Shown piece after piece: positions 1-7,027 of a DNA stretch of 64,000 nt; position 1 is the stretch's first letter; the number at the start of each line of letters is the position of its first letter. A program made the translations under genes and the position numbers. Source of the stretch: Mesorhizobium sp. WSM3626 (GTDB taxonomy: Bacteria; Pseudomonadota; Alphaproteobacteria; Rhizobiales; Rhizobiaceae); NCBI RefSeq assembly GCF_000513935.1, contig NZ_AZUY01000013.1, positions 1-64,000 on the forward strand, written 5' to 3'. The notes beneath the pieces were generated by a model. The model worked only from the letters and a program-made list of their open reading frames with translations, was not told the DNA's origin and ran no database searches.

Positions 1-185
1 GCGCCCGCGAACTGCTGAACGTCGCTGCGCCGCCCGAGACCGACACCTCGGAAGAGCCGGCTGACTTCCATCCGTCCTGCCCCTGCTGCGGCGGACGCAT
101 GATCGTGATCGAGGTGTTCGAACGATGGAGGCAGCCGCGCGGACCGCCACACGGTTCCCCGTCGACCGGGAGCAGCACGCCATGA
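1..185 (+). CDS. IS91-family transposase, C-terminal end (partial)
   Basis: The reading frame enters from the left edge (first full codon at 3) and stops at 183-185. The last ~60 residues contain a zinc-finger-like CPCCGGRM motif followed by IEVFER and a proline/arginine-rich tail, which is the usual ending of rhizobial IS91-type (Y2/HUH, rolling-circle) transposases. The catalytic part lies outside the window, so the family call rests on the tail alone. An IS91 element at the border fits the mosaic of transferred and decayed genes that follows. Confidence 0.6.
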   Translation, partial: ARELLNVAAPPETDTSEEPADFHPSCPCCGGRMIVIEVFERWRQPRGPPHGSPSTGSSTP

Positions 186-653
186 CCCGGCATGGCATGG
201 TTCAGCCTTCGGCTGCAGGCACTCTGCCTCCGGCAACGGATCGACGCACGTCCATGGTGATTTTCGTCTCCGACAGAGCCGCTCCCAGCCGCCCACCGTC
301 CCGACAACACCGCACGCAGGCGCAACGAAGCGGTCTGTCCGCATTCACCCCAGAGCTTCCCGACACCGGTCGCGCCATCGCCGACATCTGCAAAAATCCG
401 AAATCTCCATAGCCATCGCCTGTGGCCCGCGGGTTCCTTCCTCGGGGACTTTCGTACGCCTGCCGGCGCCCGAAACTCTTCACGAAAGCGTTCGGTCCGT
501 TTTCGGCATGGCCGCACTCGAAAGCGGTTTTCGCCTTCAAGGAGCAGCACCGCATTGGGCGCAGGACGAGATTTGGTGAGTACAAAACCGGCCGCGGGCG
601 ATATCTTGGACAACAGGAGATCAATTCTCGTCACGATACATTGGGAGGACGAC
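186..653. other. Gene-free stretch after the IS91 transposase
   Basis: No open frame here has a convincing start or recognisable product. The stretch probably includes the non-coding right end of the IS91 element, but without a second copy I cannot place its terminus. The dehydrogenase reading frame is open from 555, but its ribosome site is just before 654. Confidence 0.4.
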
Positions 654-1463
654 GTGAACAATTCCACCGGAGGTTCTTTGGGCGTCGCTGTCATTACCGG
701 GGCATCCTCCGGAATCGGCAAAGCTTTTGCCGAGCGCCTAGCCAGCGACGGGTACGACGTCGTGCTCGTCGCCCGGCGGCGCGACCGGCTCGAGTCGGTA
801 GCCCGCGAGATCGAGGCCGGCGGCGCCTCCGCGGAAATCATCGTCGCCGATCTGGCGCTGTCGAAAGGCCTCGACAAGGTGGAGCAGCGGATCCGGTCCG
901 GGGACGTATCGCTGCTCGTCAACAACGCCGGTTTCCAGACCTACATGCCGTTCGTCGACCTCTCGATCGACCGCGCCGAGGAAGAGGTCGCCGTGCAGAT
1001 AACTGCGGTCATGCGTTTGTCGCATGCGGCACTTCCTGCGATGATTTCGCGCGGCGAAGGCGCCATCGTCAATGTCTCTTCCCTGCTCAGCTTCAGCGGA
1101 AGCCTGAACTTCCCGTTTCTGCCGAAGCGCTCGGTTTATGCCGCAACGAAAGCCTTCGTCACGACGTTCAGCGAGCTTCTCGCGGCTGAACTCCAAGGCA
1201 AAGGTGTTCGCGTCCAGGCGCTTTGTCCCGCAGTCGTCAGGACAGAATTCCATGACATCGACGGCAAGCCGGTCCTCAGGCCCAATGTGCCAGTGATGGA
1301 GCCGGCCGATGTCGTTAGGGCATCCCTGGCCGACCTCCGGCAGGGTGACACGATCTGTATCCCGGCATTGGAGGAAGGGGGCAGGCTCTCCGCTGTCGCG
1401 GACGCAAATCGCGCCCTGTTCGATGCCGGTCGCGGCGCCCAACTCGCGTCTCGGTATCGCTAA
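654..1463 (+). CDS. Short-chain dehydrogenase/reductase (SDR)
   Basis: A protein of 269 residues with a classical Rossmann fold. The glycine-rich cofactor loop TGASSGIG lies near residue 15, NNAG near residue 90, a serine-rich VSS segment near 145, and the catalytic YAATK near 162. The arginine pair after strand 2 (ARRRDR) suggests NADP(H). The GTG at 654 was chosen because TTGGGAGGACGAC precedes it at good spacing. An in-frame ATG at 555 would add 33 residues that do not look like SDR sequence. The substrate cannot be deduced. The gene stands alone between the transposon remnant and decayed sequence. Confidence 0.85.
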   Translation: MNNSTGGSLGVAVITGASSGIGKAFAERLASDGYDVVLVARRRDRLESVAREIEAGGASAEIIVADLALSKGLDKVEQRIRSGDVSLLVNNAGFQTYMPFVDLSIDRAEEEVAVQITAVMRLSHAALPAMISRGEGAIVNVSSLLSFSGSLNFPFLPKRSVYAATKAFVTTFSELLAAELQGKGVRVQALCPAVVRTEFHDIDGKPVLRPNVPVMEPADVVRASLADLRQGDTICIPALEEGGRLSAVADANRALFDAGRGAQLASRYR

Positions 1464-1696
1464 CGGACGACGCGCTAGGCCTTTGTTGCTATGTAGGTTA
1501 CGGTAACGGCGCCTGGTGAACGTCGGAGTATCAGTCGTGGCAAATCCCCACGCCCGATTGATTGCCATCGAGGAGACAGGCCAGCGCGGGATACCCGACA
1601 GCCAGATCGCGGACGGTCGCACTGCATCTCGCCATCCAAGTATGACCTGCAGCTCCAAGAGGCGGCCAAGACTTGTTAGACGCAGGAACGACTGAT

Positions 1697-1784
1697 GTGG
1701 CTACGTCCATTGCCCAAGGATGGATGCTGGAAGACGGCCGAGACGCTCCACAAGCTCGCTATTGAGCATCTCGAACAGCTAAGG
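1697..1784 (+). pseudogene. Fragment of a small conserved protein (copy of the 11946-12152 gene)
   Basis: Joining two frames around position 1737 gives VATSIAQGWMLED and then TAETLHKLAIEHLEQL. This closely matches the C-terminal half of the 68-residue protein encoded at 11946-12152 on the other strand (VANSTAQGWTPEE, TAETLHKLAVEHLEQL). The copy lacks its N-terminal half and carries a one-base frameshift, so it is a decayed partial duplicate. The function of the family is unknown. Confidence 0.7.
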
Positions 1785-1909
1785 CTACAACGGCCCAAAC
1801 GCTCCGGCACGGTTCGGCATTCCGACACGCCATATGTCGGATTATTTGCATTCAAACGAATTTTGCGACGCTATAGATGCTGCCTCAACGTAAGTTCTGG
1901 GAGGAAAGC

Positions 1910-2092
1910 ATGGCTCCGCACGAGCAGCATGCCGTTGAAATCATCCGGGAGAGGAAATGGTCGGTGCGTGTGACCGCCTATGGCAGCTCCCTCACGTTGC
2001 CCTTCGAAGCTGAAGAGTACGCCCGCTCATATGCGGATGGTCAGGCGTTCCGCCTCGGTGTCCAAGTTGTCGAACTCAGGAGGTGCGCTTAG
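1910..2092 (+). CDS. Small conserved hypothetical protein, 60 residues
   Basis: The ATG at 1910 follows a strong ribosome site (GGGAGGAAAGC). The product is soluble, rich in charged residues, with an alternating pattern (KWSVRVTAYGSSLTL) that suggests a short beta sheet followed by a helix rich in E, A and Y. I do not recognise a named family. The longer frame from 1877 has no ribosome site. It precedes a small membrane protein gene by 59 bases and could share a transcript, although that gene has its own promoter-like sequence. Confidence 0.55.
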   Translation: MAPHEQHAVEIIRERKWSVRVTAYGSSLTLPFEAEEYARSYADGQAFRLGVQVVELRRCA

Positions 2093-2105
2093 CCGCAGCA
2101 ATCGG

Positions 2106-2130
2106 GGAACCTTCTCCCGCGCTCGGTGTT
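2106..2130 (+). promoter_or_regulatory. Possible sigma-EcfG promoter (GGAAC-N16-TGTT)
   Basis: A perfect -35 element GGAAC at 2106-2110 is followed after 16 bases by TGTT at 2127-2130, one base away from the rhizobial general-stress -10 element CGTT. The spacing is correct, and the -10 lies 21 bases before the ATG of the small membrane protein at 2152. Degenerate, so only moderately supported. Confidence 0.4.
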
Positions 2131-2151
2131 TGGCCGCGAAGGAGAATTTAT

Positions 2152-2373
2152 ATGAGTGGACCGGGCACCATTTGGACGCTGAGTATCGTCGGACCTGTCA
2201 TCCTCGCCTTGATAATCATCTATGCTCTGCTGAATCAAAGGAGGCTTTCACGGCGCGTGAAAACCCACCAGGATGAAGCGGTCAATAAGCTCTATGAGGA
2301 CCCCCAAGGGCGCTCCTCACCGGCTGGCGGGGTCCGAGCACAAGAGGCAGAGATTCGACTTCGTCAGAAATAG
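2152..2373 (+). CDS. Small single-pass membrane protein
   Basis: A 73-residue protein with one strongly hydrophobic segment (about residues 6-26, rich in I, L, V, A) followed by a basic cluster (NQRRLSRRVK) and a polar C-terminal tail. This predicts an N-out, C-in inner-membrane anchor. The start follows AAGGAGAATTTAT. Similar short membrane proteins are common and uncharacterised in rhizobia. A GGAAC-N16-TGTT sequence just upstream hints at general-stress control. No catalytic motif is visible. Confidence 0.55.
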   Translation: MSGPGTIWTLSIVGPVILALIIIYALLNQRRLSRRVKTHQDEAVNKLYEDPQGRSSPAGGVRAQEAEIRLRQK

Positions 2374-2563
2374 GCGGCTCTCTTGCTCCTAACGGCGTTG
2401 CTGGGGTGGAGAGCTGTGCTAGGGGTCTCTAGCCCCAAGGCGGCGGCCGTCGACAACGTCTTCGCGGGCACGTGCCGCGGCAGGGCATCGACGATGGCAG
2501 CCTTGGCCGGCAACCACGCTGCATGCCAGGAATCGCCGTGACCGTCGCATGCGTCGAGCTGTT

Positions 2564-2992
2564 TCAGAGCAGGTCCAGCGTGCGCTGGTCGCGCTCGCCG
2601 CCGAAGAAGCGGTCTAGTGCCTGGCGGAAGATTGCGCCGTCGACGCCGGCGGTTTCGCCAAACAGCGTCATTGATGAGCAGAACTTCACATCGTCTGGAG
2701 AGCCGAAGATTTCGTGTGCTGAGCGGCCGTTTACACCAAGAGCCGCGGCTGTCGCATGATGCAGGCGTTCGCCAAGAACGGCATCGGCGAGATACGCCCG
2801 CGCTTCATCCTTGGACGAGATGCCATAGTACTGCGCGTTCGGCGAGTGTCCGAGTCCGCGCAGCTGCGGGAAAACAAACCACATCCAGTGGGAATGCTTG
2901 CGGCCAGCGCGCAGCTCGGCCAGGGCGGCTTCGAAGACCGGCTCCTGGGCGGCACGAAAGCGCGCCAAGTCGTATGGATCGTCAAAGGCCAT
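2564..2992 (-). CDS. DUF1810 family protein
   Basis: 142 residues with the characteristic DUF1810 pattern: an N-terminal DPYDLARF, a central HWMWFVFPQLRGLG core, SxNAQYYGI, a helix of the type EARAYL, and the D-D-x-K-xx-SSMTLF motif near residue 105. It is full length for the family, which is widespread and of unknown biochemical function; the old calpastatin label on some members is not supported. It stands alone, facing left, next to degraded sequence. Confidence 0.85.
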   Translation of the reverse strand: MAFDDPYDLARFRAAQEPVFEAALAELRAGRKHSHWMWFVFPQLRGLGHSPNAQYYGISSKDEARAYLADAVLGERLHHATAAALGVNGRSAHEIFGSPDDVKFCSSMTLFGETAGVDGAIFRQALDRFFGGERDQRTLDLL

Positions 2993-3067
2993 GCTTAGCT
3001 GACTGGCCGGTTCTGGCGTGCGCCGGCGAATAGCGCGCGCTTTAATCGGTGGCTACAATAATATACC

Positions 3068-3133
3068 CTAAACCAAAATATGCAGATCGTCGCTGGCCGC
3101 GAATTTTGTAAGTTCGTAACGGTTCCAGGGCAT
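3068..3133 (-). pseudogene. Possible remnant of a DUF2255 protein N-terminus
   Basis: A 21-codon frame (MPWNRYELTKFAASDDLHIL then stop) resembles the start of DUF2255 proteins, which begin with a similar tryptophan-glutamate-leucine helix and a DDLHI motif. Homology ends abruptly and a stop follows. The match is short and from memory, so this is tentative. Confidence 0.3.
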
Positions 3134-3189
3134 GGTGGTCTCACATCTTGTAGCCGGGCTTTTTTGTCCCCCTGGTGAATGAGGTCGAG

Positions 3190-3390
3190 AACAATCGAGG
3201 TCTGGTCGCCATCGTAAAGATCTCCGGCAATGACCAGAGCATCGACACGCTCCGCTAGGCTATTGCAGCGAATGCCTGTCGGCTGGCATCACCGACGAGC
3301 TCGGCGACCTCAGAATTTCTGAGCGCGAGCGAGCGCAACGGCGAATCGAGACGGATGTCGGCCGTATGAATAGATCGAAATTCATCCCGT
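3190..3390 (-). pseudogene. Broken DNA-repair exonuclease-type metallophosphoesterase (SbcD/YhaO-like)
   Basis: Read leftwards, the first frame gives IHTADIRLDSPLRSLALR and SEVAELVGDASRQAFAAI. After a frameshift near 3262 the next frame continues LAERVDALVIAGDLYDGDQTS. These are the first two metal-site motifs of SbcD-like calcineurin-type phosphoesterases (DxH, here DxR, and GDLYD). The start codon at 3385 is out of frame with the homologous part, a second frameshift splits it, and everything after about residue 70 is missing. It is clearly a dead gene; normally such genes pair with an SbcC-type ATPase, which is absent. Confidence 0.75.
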
Positions 3391-3860
3391 GAACTCTCCA
3401 AGCCTGAACAGAGGGCTGTAGTTCGTCCAGATTAGCAGAAAGGTGCTACAGGCAGTTCAATGGCCTGATGAAGACTGAAAGCGGCATCCTTTCCCATTTG
3501 GGCGTCGTCCACGGAACTGAAAATCCCCAGAACGAACCTGGGGGCCGAAGGCGCTGACCACGGGGCGTTTCGATTTTCGGTCGCTGCCGGACCGGCCTAG
3601 CGGGGGCATGCCCACGCCGGCGTTACTCGAGCCTAAGCCGAAGGGGCGCCGCGCGTCCGTGCGGTACCGGGACCGCAGTGGCGCGGAAGGCGGGCAACCC
3701 TGCAGCAGGCGCTGCGGAAACAAGGGGCGCGGCGGCGGTGACTCCGAACGGTCCCGCGTCTCGCGAGCGGAGCGGCGCACCGAGCGCCGCCGGGAGGTAG
3801 TCAGCTCCTTCCGCCGCGACGGAATGATCTTAGCATCCGATCATAAGCTGCCAATACGGT
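3391..3860. other. Gene-free stretch upstream of the Fic gene
   Basis: A leftward open frame (3457-3780) has arginine/proline-rich composition with no recognisable motif or ribosome site, and looks like chance coding in GC-rich DNA. No fragment of a known gene was identified. The N-terminal domain expected for some Fic relatives is not found here in any frame. Confidence 0.35.
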
Positions 3861-4973
3861 ATGCGGCATAAGAAACTTGGGATGCCACGACATAAACACT
3901 TGCTATGTGACGACAACATCGACTTCTTCCAGCGCGCGCCTATCGAGATGCAGGTCGCCATGGCGTGCGTGCGCGACGTGTCGACCGTGCTGGCCCTGCT
4001 GCTGGATGGCGGCCATTCCGCCGTGGCGGGGCGGCTTGCAGCTGCATTCCGCCGTGTGGGGCGCGGCGCCTTTGCTGACGAGATATTGGCGACCTTCAAA
4101 GCGGCAGGGTACGACGTCCGCGCGTCAGACCCCTTCGCCGGGCAGACGGGCGTGACGGCCATCGCGGCCGGCTTTCCCCCCCTGGTCGCCCGTTTGCGCG
4201 CAATATGGGAGTCGCAGCGCCAAGCCGTGATTGAGATATTCCCGAAGGCGCCGGGACTGCCGTCAAACAAAGACGCCTATATGAAGTTCGTAGAGGATAT
4301 TTATGAGAGCGATGCCTATCATTCGCTGTCGATAGAAGGCTACAGCGTCACCGAGCTCATCGACCGGGTGCGTGAGGGGAACTGGAATCCGGAGATTGAT
4401 GAAGACGATCGCAAGAACCGGGATGCTCTCGCCGCGCGTGGGTACTACCTCGCATTCCAGAAGGTCAAGGACTCAGTTGCGGCGATCCTTGACGGCAAAC
4501 CGGCCGGCGCGCTGACGCGGGAAACCCACAGGGAGTGGTACCGGGAGCTGTTCGCGCCGTCAGTGACGGCCGGCCTTCTCGGGGCCAGCGCGCTTGCGGG
4601 ATATCGCAACCAACTCTATACCTGCGCGGCATACCTGCGCGGCTCGCAGCACGTGCCCCCGCGTGCTGAAGTGCCGGGCATGAATGCACTGTTCGACCTC
4701 CTGGCAGCGGAACAGGAGGCGTCGGTGCGTGCCGCGCTGGGGCGCTGGCTTTTGGGATATGTGCATCCCTATCCGGACGGCAACGGGCGCATGGCGCGAT
4801 TCCTGATGAATGCGATGCTGGCGTCGGGCGGCTATCGCTGGACAGTGGTGAGAGTAGAGGACCGGAAAGCTTATCTGGCAGGACTGGAAGAGGCGAGCGG
4901 CAATATGAATGTGAAGACGTTTGCCGCCTTTCTCGCCGAACGCGTGCGATGGCCCATGGAAAAGGAACCGTGA
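3861..4973 (+). CDS. Fic domain protein (putative AMP transferase)
   Basis: Up to 370 residues. The Fic active-site motif is HPYPDGNGRMARF, with the catalytic histidine near residue 302, and a class II inhibitory motif SLSIEG lies at about residues 155-160, N-terminal to it. Fic enzymes transfer AMP or other phosphate-containing groups to hydroxyl side chains, and the inhibitory glutamate keeps them off. Both motifs look intact. The start is uncertain: neither ATG 3861 nor ATG 3882 has a good ribosome site and an in-frame stop lies at 3831-3833, so an N-terminal domain may have been lost. It is distinct from the second Fic protein at 29059-30627. Confidence 0.8.
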   Translation: MRHKKLGMPRHKHLLCDDNIDFFQRAPIEMQVAMACVRDVSTVLALLLDGGHSAVAGRLAAAFRRVGRGAFADEILATFKAAGYDVRASDPFAGQTGVTAIAAGFPPLVARLRAIWESQRQAVIEIFPKAPGLPSNKDAYMKFVEDIYESDAYHSLSIEGYSVTELIDRVREGNWNPEIDEDDRKNRDALAARGYYLAFQKVKDSVAAILDGKPAGALTRETHREWYRELFAPSVTAGLLGASALAGYRNQLYTCAAYLRGSQHVPPRAEVPGMNALFDLLAAEQEASVRAALGRWLLGYVHPYPDGNGRMARFLMNAMLASGGYRWTVVRVEDRKAYLAGLEEASGNMNVKTFAAFLAERVRWPMEKEP

Positions 4974-5188
4974 GGTGGCGTGGCCGGAACACCGAATTCC
5001 CACGCGCTTTCTTGCCATCCTCCCGCTGCATCTGAGCGAAAAGTCCACGAATATCAATGAGGACGCATGGGCGACAGCGTAGTGAACAGCCCAGGGGGCC
5101 GTCGTCATAGAAGGCGGCCTTTCCCTTGGTGATAGTCAGCCCAGCAGCCTGAACCCTCGCAGCATCGCCGCGTCGTCAAGCTCGGCGT

Positions 5189-5371
5189 TCAATCCTTCAA
5201 GGCGTCCCGAATTGCGTCCTTCGCCTTGCCAACCCCTTTTTGCAGGCTGCCTTCGGCCTTGTCGGCGGCCCCATCAGCGCGAAGCTTGTCGTCGCCCGTT
5301 GCCTTTCCGACTTTGTCCTTTACCTCGCCGCGCAGCTTCTTTGCTGAGCCCTTGACTTCGTCCTTGTGCAT
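5189..5371 (-). CDS. CsbD family stress protein
   Basis: A 60-residue, highly charged, lysine/aspartate-rich protein of the CsbD family: KGSAKKLRGEVKDKVGK, then a DDKLRADG turn and a second KAEGSLQKG helix. The family is small, soluble and induced by general stress; its molecular role is not established. ATG 5371 was chosen for GAGGAGAAGGACG just upstream; the longer in-frame extension to 5473 reads through promoter sequence. A perfect GGAAC-N17-CGTT element sits 28 bases upstream, predicting control by the EcfG sigma factor. Confidence 0.9.
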   Translation of the reverse strand: MHKDEVKGSAKKLRGEVKDKVGKATGDDKLRADGAADKAEGSLQKGVGKAKDAIRDALKD

Positions 5372-5398
5372 CGTCCTTCTCCTCGGTTGATCAGAACC

Positions 5399-5424
5399 AA
5401 CGTGTGCGGCATCTGAAATGTTCC
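5399..5424 (-). promoter_or_regulatory. Sigma-EcfG promoter of csbD-like gene
   Basis: On the minus strand GGAAC (5424-5420), then 17 bases, then CGTT (5402-5399) match the alphaproteobacterial general-stress consensus exactly. The -10 element lies 27 bases before the CsbD start codon, leaving room for the ribosome site. Confidence 0.8.
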
Positions 5425-5620
5425 AGAGGAGCAGGAAGAGCCACGTGCCGGCGCCGTGCCACCCCACCCCCATGCGCTAACCTCATTGCACACCTTCCCC
5501 ATTAAGGGACGAATGGCGGCGGGTGATAAACGCCATTCTCCCGCAGTTTGATTGCACCTTTTGCCTTCGAACAGCCACCGAAGCTTTGAAGGACGGTGAG
5601 GTGTACTGACCATTTTCAAG

Positions 5621-5646
5621 GGAAACGTTTTAGTTCCATCGACGTT
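5621..5646 (+). promoter_or_regulatory. Possible EcfG-like promoter of the LOV kinase
   Basis: GGAAA (5621-5625), 17 bases, CGTT (5643-5646). This is one base off the GGAAC-N17-CGTT consensus and 35 bases upstream of the LOV kinase start codon. Overlap of the -10 with the left arm of a hairpin (5643-5691) means a transcript from here would lose part of that structure. Confidence 0.4.
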
Positions 5647-5691
5647 GTCCCTGAGCTCATGTCACGCTCAGGGAAACATCGATGGACAACG
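5643..5691 (+). promoter_or_regulatory. Nested inverted repeats enclosing the LOV kinase start codon
   Basis: CGTTGTCC (5643-5650) is complementary to GGACAACG (5684-5691), and CCCTGAGC (5649-5656) to GCTCAGGG (5666-5673), with a 9-base loop. The inner right arm carries the AGGG that would serve as ribosome site for ATG 5682, and the outer right arm lies inside the first codons. In RNA this could hide the start region; in DNA it could be a binding site. Confidence 0.5.
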
Positions 5692-6716
5692 AAGGCACAT
5701 CCGGTCTCCACGGTGATGAACCGGTCGCCGTTACCGATCGGGCTATGCCTGATGTAAAGGAACTGGCTGCGATAGCCCTACAACGGACGAGAATGCCGAT
5801 GGTGGTGACCGACGCCACCCAGAAAGAGTTTCCTATCGTACTAGCGAACCAGGCTTTTCTGAACCTCACGCGCTATGGGGCAAGCGAGGTGCTTGGACGC
5901 AATTGCCGGTTTCTTCAAGGCGCAGCGACATCCCCTGCCGCCATCGCCGAGATCCGAGCAGGATTGCAGGAGGGGCGTGAGATCAACGTCGAGTTGTTGA
6001 ATTACCGGAAAGATGGATCGGCGTTCTGGAATCTGCTGCACATCAGTCCAATCCATGACGACGATGGCCGTCTGGTTTACCATTTCGCATCTCAGATAGA
6101 CCGCACAGATTTTCGCAGGATCGAGAGCCTAGAAGCGTCAGAGCATCGGTTGCTTTTGGAGGTGGACCATCGAGCCAACAATGTACTTGCCCTTGTCGAC
6201 AGCATCGTACGCTTGACGAGATCTGACGACCCCGCGCTATATGCCGCCTCAGTCCAAAGGCGCATACAGGCCCTGGCTAGGGCGCATGGCTTGTTGTCGC
6301 AGCGGGGCTGGCACGAGATTCCATTGCAGGAAACAATCTCGTCTCAGATTGAGCCGTACGGAGCGACTCGCGCTCTGCTGGACGGTCCTGATGTCATGCT
6401 TGCAGCGCATTCTGTTCAGCCCTTGGCGCTGTTCATTCATGAACTAGCAGTCAACGCCGCTTCCCACGGCTCGCTTTCGAAAGAGACGGGTCAGCTACAA
6501 ATCAAATGGCAAGCCAGACCCCAGAATAATGGTTTCATCCTCGAGTGGCAGGAGACCGGCGGACCGCCCCCACCCACGCCTCGGCGAAAGGGTTTCGGGA
6601 CACTCATGACCGAAGCTACAATACGGCGACAGCTTCAGGGGTCGTTACACCGCGAGTGGTCCGATCAAGGGGTAAGGATCGTTGCTGAAGTGCCCAACGT
6701 CACAGTCTCACGATAA
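5682..6716 (+). CDS. LOV-domain blue-light HWE histidine kinase
   Basis: 344 residues, predicted cytosolic. The N-terminal PAS domain carries the full set of LOV photoreceptor signatures: GRNCRFLQG with the flavin-adduct cysteine at 75, NYRKDGSAFWN around 107-117, and FASQ with the signalling glutamine at 138. It is followed by an HWE-type kinase: phospho-acceptor HRANN at H163, an N-box HELAVNAASHG around residue 258, and the WxE signature (EWQETGGP) at 289-291. Light-formed flavin-cysteine adducts should switch autophosphorylation. In related alphaproteobacteria such kinases feed the PhyR-NepR-EcfG stress cascade. No response regulator is adjacent, so the partner is elsewhere. Confidence 0.92.
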   Translation: MDNEGTSGLHGDEPVAVTDRAMPDVKELAAIALQRTRMPMVVTDATQKEFPIVLANQAFLNLTRYGASEVLGRNCRFLQGAATSPAAIAEIRAGLQEGREINVELLNYRKDGSAFWNLLHISPIHDDDGRLVYHFASQIDRTDFRRIESLEASEHRLLLEVDHRANNVLALVDSIVRLTRSDDPALYAASVQRRIQALARAHGLLSQRGWHEIPLQETISSQIEPYGATRALLDGPDVMLAAHSVQPLALFIHELAVNAASHGSLSKETGQLQIKWQARPQNNGFILEWQETGGPPPPTPRRKGFGTLMTEATIRRQLQGSLHREWSDQGVRIVAEVPNVTVSR

Positions 6717-7027
6717 AGAGAGGCTGCATGTCCACACCCGTCTCTGCCTAGCATTGTGCTCGCACCGGAACGCCATCGCCCTTCTGATTTGCAGATGGCT
6801 GCTACGGCAGCGACAACCCTGCTGCCGCAATCCAAAGCTTGCGGAAATGAAGAGCAAAGGCGGACCGGTTCTGGGCTCGACCTTGATGGGCCCGCGCAAG
6901 CCGGCAAGCGAGACGACAGCGCCCGCTTCGCCGGACCAGGGTCCAACGGCACTATATTCGCTTGAACTAACGCTTGCTGTTCCTGGCCCGCTGACTATGG
7001 TTGAGCGTTCCTGAGGCGGCACGGGAT
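6717..7027. other. Gap between the two HWE kinases
   Basis: No convincing gene. Short frames on both strands lack ribosome sites and recognisable motifs. No clear promoter consensus for the second kinase was found. Confidence 0.35.

Noticed and set aside
738..1658. Long leftward open frame opposite the short-chain dehydrogenase
   Set aside because: It is the reverse shadow of a GC-rich gene, with no ribosome site and no motif, while the plus strand encodes an obvious SDR.
3457..3780. Leftward 107-codon frame
   Set aside because: Arginine/proline/serine-rich translation, no ribosome site, no recognised motif.
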